From an uncultured Chitinophagaceae bacterium (lineage in GTDB: Bacteria; Bacteroidota; Bacteroidia; Chitinophagales; Chitinophagaceae), in assembly GCA_936908745.1 (NCBI GenBank), contig CAKZFX010000013.1, forward strand, positions 191,588-255,587: 64,000 nt of DNA. The letters are read 5' to 3'. A program made the translations under genes and the position numbers. This document shows positions 8,140 through 17,358 of the stretch, piece after piece (the first letter of the stretch is position 1; each line of letters starts with the position of its first letter). The notes beneath the pieces are model-generated. The model searched no databases. It was not told the DNA's origin and worked only from the letters and a program-made list of their open reading frames with translations.

Positions 8140-9006
8140 ATGAAAGCAGGATTTGTCAACATATTCGGTCGTCCTAATGCAGGAAAAAGCACATTGCTCA
8201 ATGCACTGATGGGTGAAAAAATGGCTATCGTTTCGCCAAAAGTGCAAACCACCCGCCACCGTATTAAGGCCATCATGACCGAGAAAGATTACCAGGTTAT
8301 TTTTTCTGATACACCCGGCATTATTGAGCCGAAGTATAAACTGCACGAAAAAATGATGCAGGCGGTGAAAAGCGCTTTAGAAGATGCAGACATCGCCTTG
8401 CTGATCGTTGACGTCAATGAAAATTGGGAAGAGTGCAATGAAATATTTACTGCCCTGAAGTTGAAAGTGCCTGCTGTTGTTGTTATTAATAAAATAGACA
8501 GGGCTTCACAGGAAAAAATAAAAGAAGCTGTTGATTTTTTTGCAGCAAAACCGTATTGCAAAAAGACGGTTACGATTTCAGCATCCAGCGGTATCAACCT
8601 GAAAAATTTCCTGAAACCGATTTTGGAATTGTTGCCCGAAGGCGATCCGTTTTTCCCGGGCGATGATATCAGTGATCTGCCCACCAAGTTTTTTGTAAGT
8701 GAACTGATCCGTGAAAAGATATACGAACTGTCGCAGGATGAAATACCTTATCACACCGCGGTATTGGTACGTGAGTTTAAAGAAAAGACAACGCTTGTGA
8801 AGATCGTGGCAGATATCATTGTGCACCGCGAAACGCAGAAGGTGATCCTGATCGGTGAAAAAGGAAGTATGATCAAGAAGATCGGTTCTGCTGCACGCAA
8901 AGACATTGAAGAGTTTATACAGCAAAAAGTTTTCCTTGAGTTGTTTGTAAAAGTGAAACCGAAATGGAGGGAGAATGAGTTGCAGTTAAAGGAATATGGC
9001 TACTAA
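8140..9006 (+). CDS. era: GTPase Era
   Basis: A 288-aa GTPase that binds the 3' end of 16S rRNA and helps 30S assembly. The G domain shows GRPNAGKST (G1, residues 11-19), DTPG (G3, about 66) and NKID (G4, about 119). The C-terminal KH domain shows GEKGSMIKKIGSAARKDIE and ends VKPKWRENELQLKEYGY, as in other Era proteins. Length is typical. Der follows 66 nt downstream on the same strand, so two ribosome-assembly GTPases are adjacent. Confidence 0.96.
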   Translation: MKAGFVNIFGRPNAGKSTLLNALMGEKMAIVSPKVQTTRHRIKAIMTEKDYQVIFSDTPGIIEPKYKLHEKMMQAVKSALEDADIALLIVDVNENWEECNEIFTALKLKVPAVVVINKIDRASQEKIKEAVDFFAAKPYCKKTVTISASSGINLKNFLKPILELLPEGDPFFPGDDISDLPTKFFVSELIREKIYELSQDEIPYHTAVLVREFKEKTTLVKIVADIIVHRETQKVILIGEKGSMIKKIGSAARKDIEEFIQQKVFLELFVKVKPKWRENELQLKEYGY

Positions 9007-9072
9007 TTACAACAGGCAATTGGCAATAAGCAATTGACAAAAAGTGAAATCGGCAATCTAAAATAAAACGAG

Positions 9073-10386
9073 ATGAGTTTTACAGTCGCAATCGTAGGAA
9101 GGCCCAACGTGGGCAAGAGTACATTTTTCAACCGCTTGCTGGAACAGCGCAAAGCGATCGTGGATGACGTGAGCGGTGTGACCCGTGACCGCCAGTATGG
9201 TGTTGCTGACTGGAACGGTAAAGTGTTTAACGTAATTGATACCGGCGGTTTTGTGGCCGGCAGCGATGATATATTTGAAAAAGAAATTGCCAAACAAGTA
9301 TTGATCGCCGTAGATGAAGCCGATGCCATCATTTTTATGGTAGATGCGCATACAGGTATGACAGACCTTGATGATTCAATGGCCGATGTATTGCGCCGCA
9401 GCACGAAGCCTGTTTTTTTAGCGGTGAATAAAGTGGATAACAGCGAAAGATTGTTGGAAGCCGCAGAGTTTTATAGCATGGGCCTGGAGAATATTTTCTT
9501 TGTGGCAGCGGCCAGTGGCAGCGGTAGCGGAGAATTGCTGGATGCGATTACGGAGCTGATCAAAGAAGATGCTTCGGAAGAAACAGCCGAGATGGCCGGA
9601 TTGCCAAAGTTTGCCATCATTGGTCAGCCGAACGTGGGCAAATCATCTTTGCTGAATGCGTTGATCGGGCAGGAAAGGACGATTGTAAGTGATATTGCCG
9701 GTACAACAAGAGATACGATCCATACGCATTATAACCTGTTTCAAAAAGAGTTTATCCTGATTGATACGGCTGGTATTCGTCGCAAAACAAAAGTGCATGA
9801 AGACCTTGAATTCTATTCAGTGATCCGTGCCATCAAGGCATTGGATGAAGCCGATGTATGTTTGCTGTTGCTCGATGCAGAGAAAGGGATCACTGCGCAG
9901 GACCTGAATATTTTCAGTCTTGCTGTACGCAAAGGAAAAGGCGTTGTGGTATTGGTGAATAAATGGGATTTGCTGGAAAAGGAAACCAATACTGCCAAAG
10001 AATACGAGGCAGAGTTGAAAAAACGTTTGGCACCGTTTTCCGACGTGCCGATCCTGTTTATATCGGCCAAAGAAAAGACCCGTATTTTCAAAGCGATCGA
10101 AGTAGGCTTACAGGTATATGAAAGCCGTCATCGCAGGATCCCGACTTCGGCATTGAATGATGTAATGCTGAAAGCCGTGGAAAACCACCATGCGCCGGTG
10201 ATACGAGGTCATTCATTGAAGATTAAGTTTGTAACACAATTGCCGACGGTTGTTCCTTCGTTTGCTTTCTTCTGCAATTTCCCGGATGATGTAAAACAAC
10301 CGTATAAAAACTACCTGGAAAACCAGTTGCGCCAGCAGTTTGATTTCAAAGGAGTGCCGATCCGTTTATTTTTCAGAAAGAAGTAA
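9073..10386 (+). CDS. der: GTPase Der (EngA)
   Basis: A 437-aa tandem GTPase needed for 50S assembly. The first G domain has GRPNVGKST (residues 8-16), DTGG and NKVD. The second has GQPNVGKSS (about 184-192), DTAGIRRK and NKWD. The C-terminal KH-like domain spans roughly residues 350-437 and ends PIRLFFRKK. The ATG at 9073 is followed at once by the conserved MSFTVAIVGRPNVGKST. It probably shares a transcript with era and ends at a terminator shared with the converging DUF1801 gene. Confidence 0.96.
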   Translation: MSFTVAIVGRPNVGKSTFFNRLLEQRKAIVDDVSGVTRDRQYGVADWNGKVFNVIDTGGFVAGSDDIFEKEIAKQVLIAVDEADAIIFMVDAHTGMTDLDDSMADVLRRSTKPVFLAVNKVDNSERLLEAAEFYSMGLENIFFVAAASGSGSGELLDAITELIKEDASEETAEMAGLPKFAIIGQPNVGKSSLLNALIGQERTIVSDIAGTTRDTIHTHYNLFQKEFILIDTAGIRRKTKVHEDLEFYSVIRAIKALDEADVCLLLLDAEKGITAQDLNIFSLAVRKGKGVVVLVNKWDLLEKETNTAKEYEAELKKRLAPFSDVPILFISAKEKTRIFKAIEVGLQVYESRHRRIPTSALNDVMLKAVENHHAPVIRGHSLKIKFVTQLPTVVPSFAFFCNFPDDVKQPYKNYLENQLRQQFDFKGVPIRLFFRKK

Positions 10387-10403
10387 TAAAAGATATTCAA
10401 CAG

Positions 10404-10432
10404 AAAGCTCCGGCACACCGGGGCTTTTTTAT
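10404..10432. terminator. Bidirectional terminator between der and the DUF1801 gene
   Basis: AAAGCTCCGG / CCGGGGCTTT (one G-U pair) with A and T runs on either side serves both converging genes. Confidence 0.75.
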
Positions 10433-10436
10433 TGCC

Positions 10437-10832
10437 TTATTTTTTCTTTTTCGCAGAAGGTTTCAAAAAGGAAATGCCAAGACGTCTGGCTTCTTCGTTC
10501 CATGCGGCAGCGGCATGGATGATCTCACGCACCTGCAGCGTGGCGATATCTTTTTTAGTACGTATGCAAACAGTGCTGATGGAAGAACGGTTTTTAAGTT
10601 CAAGTTGCGGGAATACCAATAACAAATCTTTTCCCCGGCAAAAAGCGACGTTCACACCTTCTGCATTGTTGTGGAGATACATAAACATGCCGAAGTAATG
10701 ATAGAAAGGAAGTTTGAAACTGAATTTTTCTACAACAGCCGGAACGTTTTCAATGATCATTTCCCTCACCAAGTGACATATTTCCTGCCTGTCGGCTGGC
10801 AATGCATCGATATAGTCGTCAACGGCCCGCAA
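10437..10832 (-). CDS. DUF1801 domain protein
   Basis: 131 aa in the DUF1801 (YdhG-like) fold: the VDDYIDALPADRQEICHLVREMI opening, the central LPFYHYFGMFMYLH and FCRGKDLLLVFP, and a Lys-rich tail (KPSAKKKK). The biochemical role of the family is unknown. The start is a TTG at 10832. An in-frame stop lies just upstream and no ATG is near, so the alternative start is well supported. It begins only 6 nt after the DUF4954 stop, implying translational coupling. Confidence 0.78.
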   Translation of the reverse strand: MRAVDDYIDALPADRQEICHLVREMIIENVPAVVEKFSFKLPFYHYFGMFMYLHNNAEGVNVAFCRGKDLLLVFPQLELKNRSSISTVCIRTKKDIATLQVREIIHAAAAWNEEARRLGISFLKPSAKKKK

Positions 10833-10838
10833 GTGGAG

Positions 10839-13046
10839 TTATAGTTTGAAAGATTTTTTTACTTCTTTGATCTGCCGGGTGAAAGCGGCCAGTTCTTTTT
10901 CTGTTTGTTTGATAAAACTGTTGTCAGCCAGTTTGCCGATCACTTTCTCCATTTCCTTTTCCGTTTCGTATACCATTTTACGGAAAGGATTTTTGTAGTC
11001 TTTTTCTCTTGAATGGTAAATGCCTTCCGCCATCCATTGCTGCGTGGCCAGTGCTTTGTCTAATAGCCCGGCGAATTTTTTTGGAGTGAGTGAGGCGGCA
11101 TCCCATTCTAATAACTCCAGCATAGCAGCCCATGCATGTCCTGCTTTGGCCGTTATATAGTTATTGCTTCGTTTACTGTAAAAAGAGTGTACTTCATCCC
11201 AGCTTTTTGTTTTGCCGCTATTGATGGATTTGATCAATGATTTTACGGCTTTTTCTTCCATCAACTGGCCGCCGATATTCAGCCATTTATCTCTTGCGGG
11301 CTTGGCAGGCAAGGCTTCAATCAGCTTTTTAAAAGAGCTGATCTTTTTTTCTTCTTTTAAACGCAGCAGGTTGGTGACGCCATAGTAAACGATCAGTTCT
11401 TTGAAAACGGTGTAGGCTTCCTTTACTTTTACCAGGTATACTTTGCGGTTGCTGTTTTCAAATCCTTCTGCACGGATTTCAAGATCGTCAATGGAAACAG
11501 CGGGATCGTTCAGCAGGTCTTTCCCTTTTTTCATCAACTGTTTTTCAGTCAATTGTTTTTTATGTTTCCATGCCCATGCCTGTGCAGTTGTTCTTTCCAG
11601 CAATATTAATGTATCCATCAATTCATTTACGCTATCAGGGGCAAGGTAATCGTATTCAAGATGCTGGGTTTTGTCCACGCGATGATCACGGCTGTTGTAT
11701 TTACCGGCGTTGCGTGCCAGCGCATACATGTTGTAGAGAAACCAATAGCCCGGCATGATCACCAGCGTATCATCACTTACATTATTACTTACCAGTGAAA
11801 AGGGGATAGGTATATTTATTTCAGCCGGAAAATCTCCTTTTGCAATAATCGTAAAGGAAGCAAATTTTGAATTGTGTTTTAAGCTAACGCACAGACCCGG
11901 CCAGAAACCACGGCCCGCCACCATTTCGCCATCAGCCCCTCTTGAGTTATGATTGGAACCAATGGTAGCGCCGGCAGCCATATTGCTTTGTCCCATCACC
12001 ACCGATGCGCACAAGAAAGAGTTGTTATGATGTTGCTCATGCGCCGGGAAGATCAGCGAATTCAATACCTCGCAGCAGGAGATCGTTGAATTATCGCCTA
12101 AGTAAGAGTTGATCAAACGTGCACCATATTTAAGCTGCGAATGCGAGCCCATGATAAAACGCACTGCTTTTACACCATAGAATACACGGCAGCCAAACCC
12201 AATGATCCCATTGACCAGTTCACAACCTTCACCGATCTGCGATTTAGCTTCGGGTGAGGAGTTGATTGTAATATTTTTAAGCTTGTTAGCTCCTTTGATA
12301 TAGGCGTCTGTACCGATCCATGCGTCTTTGATAATGCGGCAGTTTTTGATCACCGTACGGTCGCCGATTTTGCCGTAGTAGCCACGTTTTTTATCAAAAC
12401 GCTGTTCGGTAAATTCCCTGAAACGGTCCATCAGTTTATCATCGTCACGGTATTTTGACCAAAGCCAGGCATCGCCGGGCAACATGCCATTGAAAGGTAA
12501 AATAGCACGGCCTGCATTTTCATTGCATACCTCAATCCAGATACGCACTGCTTCTTTTTCACCTTCTTTGATGATGCCATTACCAAATTTGGAATGGCTG
12601 GTGGTGGCGAGTTCATTGATGTTTACGAGTATGACATCATTGCCGACCACATAATGGCTCATAAAGTTGACGTTGTCGATAACAACATTGTCACCAATAT
12701 CAGAACTGACGATGGTGCTGTTGTATAAACCCACGGGCATACGCAGGTTATTAAATTCAAGGAAGAACGGCTCTAATTTGCCAATGCGGACAAGGCCGTA
12801 GAATTTGCAGTTTTTTACCAGCGAAGCATTAAAGGCATCCGACACCAGTACATTGTTCCAGTTGCCGGAACTGTTGCCGTTGCTTACCAGTAATCTTGTT
12901 TCCGCTTTCGTCAGTTTCCTGTAAGATGTTTCGCTGCGGTTTTGAATATTGCGCAGGTAGTATTCATCTTTTCCTTTCGGAATATATTCATCCGGGATAA
13001 ACCCGTAGCCTAAAGATGAAAGAGGTCTTTTAGGAATTTGATTCAT
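10839..13046 (-). CDS. DUF4954 family left-handed beta-helix protein
   Basis: A 735-aa protein. Residues about 50-430 are full of hexapeptide-like turns typical of left-handed beta-helix acyl- or nucleotidyl-transferases (for example SSDIGDNVVIDNVNFMSHYVVGNDVI, IGDRTVIKNCRIIKDAWIGTDAYIKG, IGEGCELVNGIIGFGCRVFYG). The C-terminal 280 residues are helical and charged. DUF4954 is a Bacteroidota family related in its helix part to sugar-nucleotide enzymes; no substrate is established. It begins with ATG at 13046 and ends directly before DUF1801. Confidence 0.8.
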   Translation of the reverse strand: MNQIPKRPLSSLGYGFIPDEYIPKGKDEYYLRNIQNRSETSYRKLTKAETRLLVSNGNSSGNWNNVLVSDAFNASLVKNCKFYGLVRIGKLEPFFLEFNNLRMPVGLYNSTIVSSDIGDNVVIDNVNFMSHYVVGNDVILVNINELATTSHSKFGNGIIKEGEKEAVRIWIEVCNENAGRAILPFNGMLPGDAWLWSKYRDDDKLMDRFREFTEQRFDKKRGYYGKIGDRTVIKNCRIIKDAWIGTDAYIKGANKLKNITINSSPEAKSQIGEGCELVNGIIGFGCRVFYGVKAVRFIMGSHSQLKYGARLINSYLGDNSTISCCEVLNSLIFPAHEQHHNNSFLCASVVMGQSNMAAGATIGSNHNSRGADGEMVAGRGFWPGLCVSLKHNSKFASFTIIAKGDFPAEINIPIPFSLVSNNVSDDTLVIMPGYWFLYNMYALARNAGKYNSRDHRVDKTQHLEYDYLAPDSVNELMDTLILLERTTAQAWAWKHKKQLTEKQLMKKGKDLLNDPAVSIDDLEIRAEGFENSNRKVYLVKVKEAYTVFKELIVYYGVTNLLRLKEEKKISSFKKLIEALPAKPARDKWLNIGGQLMEEKAVKSLIKSINSGKTKSWDEVHSFYSKRSNNYITAKAGHAWAAMLELLEWDAASLTPKKFAGLLDKALATQQWMAEGIYHSREKDYKNPFRKMVYETEKEMEKVIGKLADNSFIKQTEKELAAFTRQIKEVKKSFKL

Positions 13047-13079
13047 GCAGTCGGGATAAGTTCTAAGGTTTCGGGTTTA

Positions 13080-13137
13080 TGTTCGTACTTATAGCTTCGT
13101 ACTTCTAACTTCGTACTTCTAACTTCGCACTTTGTAC
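13080..13137. repeat. 14-bp tandem repeat (TTCGTACTTCTAAC)
   Basis: Four degenerate copies, two of them identical, lie between glmS and the DUF4954 gene. A related single stretch (TTCTAACTTCGTACTTC) recurs at 16891-16907 before the SET gene. Confidence 0.6.
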
Positions 13138-14976
13138 TTATTCTACAGTTACACTTTTCGCAAGATTCCGTGGTTTGTCCACATCACAACCCTTGGCCAC
13201 GCCGATATAGTAAGCCAGCAGTTGCAATGGCACTACACTGATGATCGGTGCTAATACCTCATCGGCTTCGGGGATGACCATAACATCATTGGACAATTCG
13301 GTGGATGTTTCATCTCCTTCAGTGATCACCGAAATAACCTGTCCTTTTCTTGCTTTGATCTCCTGCATATTGCTCACCACTTTTTCATGGTAAGTATCTT
13401 TTGTTGCCACAAATACAACAGGCAGGTTTTCGTCCACCAATGCAATAGGCCCGTGTTTCATTTCTGCAGCAGGGTAACCTTCCGCATGTATATAGGAAAT
13501 CTCTTTGAGTTTCAAGGCGCCTTCCAATGCTACCGGGAAGTTGTAGCCACGACCGAGGTATAAAAAGTCTCTTGCGTCTTTGTATTTTTCGGCGAGTTGT
13601 TTGATGCCTTCGCTATGTTGTAATGTCCAGGCTACTTTTTCAGGCACTTCTTCGAGTTCTTTGAGCAAGTGAATATAACGTTCGTTGGAAATGCTTCCTT
13701 TGATATAAGCGATTTTCAAAGCGATCATGGTCAGCACGGCTAATTGCGCTGTAAACGCTTTGGTAGATGCCACACCGATTTCAGGGCCGGCGTGTGTATA
13801 AGCGCCACCGTGTGATACCCTTGCAATAGACGATCCAACCACATTGACCACACCGAGAATGATAGCGCCTTTGGCTTTTGCATTTTCAATGGCCACCAGT
13901 GTATCGGCTGTTTCACCACTTTGTGAGATAGCGATAATGACATCACCTTTATTGATCACAGGATTGCGGTAGCGGAATTCAGAAGCGTATTCCACTTCCA
14001 CATTGATACGGCAAAGTTCTTCAAATATATATTCAGCCACTAAGCCGGCATGCCAGCTGGTGCCGCAGGCGATCATGATAATGCGGTTGGCATTCACCAG
14101 TTGGTCAGCATATTGTTGTATGCCGCTCATGGTGATGGTTCCGGCTGTTGCGTCTAAACGTCCGCGCAGGCAATCATAGATCGTTTGCGGTTGTTCAAAT
14201 ATTTCTTTCAGCATGAAATGATCGTAACCGCCTTTTTCTATCGCTGCCAGTTCAATATCCAGCTTCTGTACATAAGGCGTCAGCTTTTCATTGCCGAGGT
14301 TTTTTAAGATCAGTTCATCAGGACGTATAATGGCTAATTCGTAGTCGTTTACATACACCACTTCTTTGGTGTATTCGAGCATTGGTGATGCGTCAGAGCC
14401 GAGAAAGTGCTCGCCTTTGCCCACACCGATTACCAGCGGGCTTCCTTTTCTTGCCGCAATGATCGTTTCAGGATCATCTGCATCCAATAGTAAAATAACA
14501 TAGGCACCTGTCACACGTTTCAATGCCACACGCACTGCTTCTTCCAATGAGCATTCATTGTTTTTACGTATCTCTTCAATAAAGTTCAGTAAGACTTCTG
14601 TGTCGGTATCGCTTTGGAACGTATATCCTTTTTTTACCAGTTCTGATTTCAGTTGCGCATAGTTTTCAATGATACCATTGTGGATCATGGCCAGTTTGCC
14701 ACTGGCTGACTGGTGCGGGTGGGCATTGCGGTCGCTGGGTTCGCCATGTGTAGCCCAACGGGTGTGCCCGATACCGATATGTGAGTGTAAGTTTTTGCCA
14801 ACAACGGCTTCTTCCAGTTCGGCCACTTTACCTTTTTTCTTATACACTTTTAGTCCCTCGCCATTTTGGAGGGCTACGCCGGTGCTGTCATAGCCACGGT
14901 ATTCAAGGCGTTTCAATCCTTTGATGATGATCGGGTAAGCTTCTCTTGGTCCTGTATATCCAACAATTCCGCACAT
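13138..14976 (-). CDS. glmS: Glutamine--fructose-6-phosphate aminotransferase (isomerizing)
   Basis: 612 aa; it makes glucosamine-6-phosphate, the first step of UDP-GlcNAc synthesis. The start is set at the ATG at 14976, because MCGIVGYTG places the catalytic Cys second, to become N-terminal after Met removal; the frame could extend upstream but would bury it. The glutaminase domain (to about 220) shows GHTRWATHGEPSDRNAHPH. Two SIS domains follow, with CGTSWHAG and SQSGETADT in the first and the C-terminal KPRNLAKSVTVE signature. The -7 box at 15020-15027 supports this start. No glmS ribozyme was seen, as expected outside Firmicutes. Confidence 0.96.
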   Translation of the reverse strand: MCGIVGYTGPREAYPIIIKGLKRLEYRGYDSTGVALQNGEGLKVYKKKGKVAELEEAVVGKNLHSHIGIGHTRWATHGEPSDRNAHPHQSASGKLAMIHNGIIENYAQLKSELVKKGYTFQSDTDTEVLLNFIEEIRKNNECSLEEAVRVALKRVTGAYVILLLDADDPETIIAARKGSPLVIGVGKGEHFLGSDASPMLEYTKEVVYVNDYELAIIRPDELILKNLGNEKLTPYVQKLDIELAAIEKGGYDHFMLKEIFEQPQTIYDCLRGRLDATAGTITMSGIQQYADQLVNANRIIMIACGTSWHAGLVAEYIFEELCRINVEVEYASEFRYRNPVINKGDVIIAISQSGETADTLVAIENAKAKGAIILGVVNVVGSSIARVSHGGAYTHAGPEIGVASTKAFTAQLAVLTMIALKIAYIKGSISNERYIHLLKELEEVPEKVAWTLQHSEGIKQLAEKYKDARDFLYLGRGYNFPVALEGALKLKEISYIHAEGYPAAEMKHGPIALVDENLPVVFVATKDTYHEKVVSNMQEIKARKGQVISVITEGDETSTELSNDVMVIPEADEVLAPIISVVPLQLLAYYIGVAKGCDVDKPRNLAKSVTVE

Positions 14977-15019
14977 GTATATATTATTTTTTAACTGTGT
15001 TTGATCAATAAAATAGAGG

Positions 15020-15027
15020 CAAATGTA
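15020..15027 (-). promoter_or_regulatory. -7 box of glmS
   Basis: The minus strand reads TACATTTG; predicted start near 15016, about 40 nt before the glmS ATG. Confidence 0.45.
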
Positions 15028-15069
15028 GTTATTAAAGCGGTGAAAATAAAAAGCCGCACAAACCTGCAA

Positions 15070-16458
15070 TCAGAGTAAAACACCTTTTAACAAAAGGAAG
15101 GCTGTTCCGAAGTAGATCAGCAGTCCTGTTACGTCTACCAGCGTGGCAATAAAAGGAGTGGAGGAAGTGGCAGGGTCAGCGCCGAGGCGTTTTAACAGTA
15201 ATGGCAGCATAGAACCCATGATTGTTCCCCAGGTAACGACACCGATAACGGCAGTACCGATGGCAAAACCGATGCGGATATAGTGTTCACCAAAGAGATC
15301 AAAAAGCTGGTAGCCGCCAAATACGATGATAAAGCCCATGATGCCCAATGTGGCGCCCATCACAAGACCGGAAATAATTTCACGGCGGGCGATGCGCCAC
15401 CAGTCGGCCACGGTTATTTCGCCCAGGGCCATTGCCTGTATAATTAATGTGGCAGCTTGTGAGCCACTGTTGCCGCCACTTGAAATGATCAACGGGATAA
15501 ATGTTGACAACACTAATACCTGTTCCAGTGTTTTTTGAAAGCCTGACATGGCAGCGATGGTGAGTGTTTCTCCAATAAAGAGAATGATAAGCCAGATGAT
15601 CCTTTTTTTATACAGTTTTACCAATGGAACATCGAGGTAGGGTTCTTCCAACGCGGATGTACCTCCCATTTTCTGCATATCCTCGCTAAATTCTTCTTCG
15701 GCTACCCAAAGTATATCATCAATCGTTACAATACCGAGCAGTTTGTTGCTGTTGCTGACAACCGGCAGGGCCACACGATTGTTCATTTTAAATACATCGC
15801 TGGCTGTTTCCTGGTCATCGTAGGCATGAAGGGAGACCACACGGTTGTCCATGAGGTCAGACACTTTTTTATCAGGCGGGTTCAGGATAAAATCGCGGAT
15901 GCGGATATCATCCAGCAGTTCGCCTTTGCGATTGATAACATAGATCACTTCCACCGTTTCACTGTCTTTGCCAAATTTGCGGATGGTGCTGAAAACTTCT
16001 TCAATCGTATTATCAGGATAAACGTACACATAGTCGGGTGTCATCAGGCGACCGATACTATTATCGGGATAACCTAACAGCGATAGTGTTACTTTTCTTT
16101 CTTCGGGGTCCAGCAGTTTGATGAGTTCACGTACAGCATTGCTGGGCAGTTCTTCCAAAAAGTCGGTACGGTCATCAGGAGGCAGTTCATTCAGCAAACC
16201 GGCCGTACTGTTGGCCGGCAATTCATGGATGATCCTTTTTTGTATAGAAATGTCGAGGATCTTAAAAACACTGGCCGCCCTGTGCACAGACATATTGGCG
16301 ATGATCTGGCTTTCAAAGTCGGGAAATTCATAGACAAATTCAGCCACATCACTGATGTTCTGGTGATTCAGAAAATCTTTGATCTGCAGCTTATCTTCTG
16401 TTTGAATGACCGCTTCAAACTGCTCTTTAAGGCTGGGTTGTTCCAGTTCCAATGACAT
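15070..16458 (-). CDS. mgtE: Magnesium transporter MgtE
   Basis: A 462-aa Mg2+ channel/transporter. Order of parts: cytoplasmic MgtE N domain (about 1-130, with ELPPDDRTDFLEELP), two CBS domains (about 135-265; LMTPDYVYVYPDNTIEEV and VVSLHAYDDQETASDVF), a plug helix, and five membrane helices (about 285-460) with SGGNSGSQAATLIIQAMALGEI, the conserved pore signature. Length is typical. A perfect -7 box ends 4 nt before the ATG, so the mRNA is predicted to be leaderless. The stop lies 93 nt before the glmS start codon. Confidence 0.94.
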   Translation of the reverse strand: MSLELEQPSLKEQFEAVIQTEDKLQIKDFLNHQNISDVAEFVYEFPDFESQIIANMSVHRAASVFKILDISIQKRIIHELPANSTAGLLNELPPDDRTDFLEELPSNAVRELIKLLDPEERKVTLSLLGYPDNSIGRLMTPDYVYVYPDNTIEEVFSTIRKFGKDSETVEVIYVINRKGELLDDIRIRDFILNPPDKKVSDLMDNRVVSLHAYDDQETASDVFKMNNRVALPVVSNSNKLLGIVTIDDILWVAEEEFSEDMQKMGGTSALEEPYLDVPLVKLYKKRIIWLIILFIGETLTIAAMSGFQKTLEQVLVLSTFIPLIISSGGNSGSQAATLIIQAMALGEITVADWWRIARREIISGLVMGATLGIMGFIIVFGGYQLFDLFGEHYIRIGFAIGTAVIGVVTWGTIMGSMLPLLLKRLGADPATSSTPFIATLVDVTGLLIYFGTAFLLLKGVLL

Positions 16459-16462
16459 TCGT

Positions 16463-16470
16463 CAAATTTA
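16463..16470 (-). promoter_or_regulatory. -7 box of mgtE, implying a leaderless mRNA
   Basis: The minus strand reads TAAATTTG, then four bases, then the mgtE ATG at 16458. The predicted transcription start is 16459. Confidence 0.5.
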
Positions 16471-16539
16471 CGAAGGATGGGTTTAGCAGCGTGTATTTTA
16501 GTTGTTGTATTGAAAGAAGTAACTAAATGTTTATTTTAT

Positions 16540-16890
16540 TTCACCGCAGAGAAAAAGAGGAGCAGAGATTCGCAGCGTTTTTTTTACCGCTAACCTGCCT
16601 GTCGGCAGACAGGGGCGCAAGGGCGCAAAGGTTTTTTAAACTGCGAAGCGAGATTTTTCACCGCAGAGAAAGAGAGAAGGAGAGATTCGCAGAGAGAGAT
16701 TATTTAACCGCGAAGGCGGAAAGACGCAAACCTGCCTGTCGGCAGACAGGGTTTTTTAAGCTGCGAAGCGGAACGCTTTGCAGAGCGATTGTAGGTTTTT
16801 GTATTCTCTGTGGTTCTCCTTTTCTCTGTGATCCTCCGTGGCCTTCTTTGTGCAAAAGCTCAGTGCCTTTTGTGGTAAATAAACTTGCAG
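16540..16890. repeat. Repeat-rich spacer (CACCGCAGAGAAA blocks and two 20-bp palindromes)
   Basis: This is the only spacer above 300 bp. Two direct copies of a block begin at 16541 and 16660 (CACCGCAGAGAAA, AGAGATTCGCAG). Each is followed by an exact CCTGCCTGTCGGCAGACAGG (16594-16613, 16731-16750) and CTGCGAAGCG. A partly inverted arm follows from about 16803 (CTCTGTGGTTCTCC, CTCTGTGATCCTCCGTGG). A related element is at 55285-55475. An open frame crosses it but consists of repeat translation, so I see no gene. Confidence 0.75.
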
Positions 16891-16924
16891 ATTCTAACTT
16901 CGTACTTCAAATTTCACAGTTAGC

Positions 16925-17311
16925 ATGATCCTTCCTTTTTTATATATAGCCCCGACCGCAGATATGGGCCGCGGTGTTTTTACTTCAGAAGATATTGAAC
17001 CGGGTACGGTCATCGAGATTGCGCCTGTGATCGTTTTATCACCGGAAGAAAGGGCAACCCTTGACAAGACGCTGTTGCACGATTATATTTTTGAATGGGG
17101 CAAAAAACAGGACCATTGTTGTGTGGCGCTGGGTTATGTGTCCATGTATAACCATTCTTATGAATCCAATTGTGATTATGAAATGGATTATGCCGCCGAA
17201 ACGATCGCTATTAAAACGGTGATGCGGATAAAAGCAGGTGAGGAGATTTTTATTAATTACAACGGCGAGTGGAATGACCCTACTCAATTAAGCTGGTTTG
17301 ACGCCAAATAA
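16925..17311 (+). CDS. Compact SET-domain protein (putative protein-lysine methyltransferase)
   Basis: 128 aa, almost nothing but a SET core. The SAM/Lys-channel elements are present: GRGVFTSEDIEPGTVIE (residues 15-31), MYNHSYESNCDYEMDY (the NHS-NC pseudoknot strand, about 75-90) and GEEIFINYNGEW near the end. There is no post-SET cysteine cluster. Small bacterial SET proteins occur in Bacteroidota; the target protein is unknown. It stands alone, converging with the CHRD lipoprotein gene. Confidence 0.85.
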   Translation: MILPFLYIAPTADMGRGVFTSEDIEPGTVIEIAPVIVLSPEERATLDKTLLHDYIFEWGKKQDHCCVALGYVSMYNHSYESNCDYEMDYAAETIAIKTVMRIKAGEEIFINYNGEWNDPTQLSWFDAK

Positions 17312-17341
17312 AAAAGCTGCCCGTTTGGGACAGCTTTCTTC
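17311..17341. terminator. Bidirectional terminator
   Basis: AAAGCTG / CAGCTTT around CCGTTTGGG, with A-rich and T-rich flanks, between the converging SET and CHRD genes. Confidence 0.65.
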
Positions 17342-17358
17342 TATAAAGATACGAAATT

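Noticed and set aside
13138..15069. Longer GlmS start at 15069
   Set aside because: It would add 31 residues before the catalytic Cys, which must be N-terminal; the -7 box at 15020 also lies inside that extension.
16527..16928. 133-aa plus-strand open frame in the mgtE-SET spacer
   Set aside because: It is a translation of the CACCGCAGAGAAA repeats and palindromes; Arg/Phe-rich, no fold, and overlaps the real SET start.
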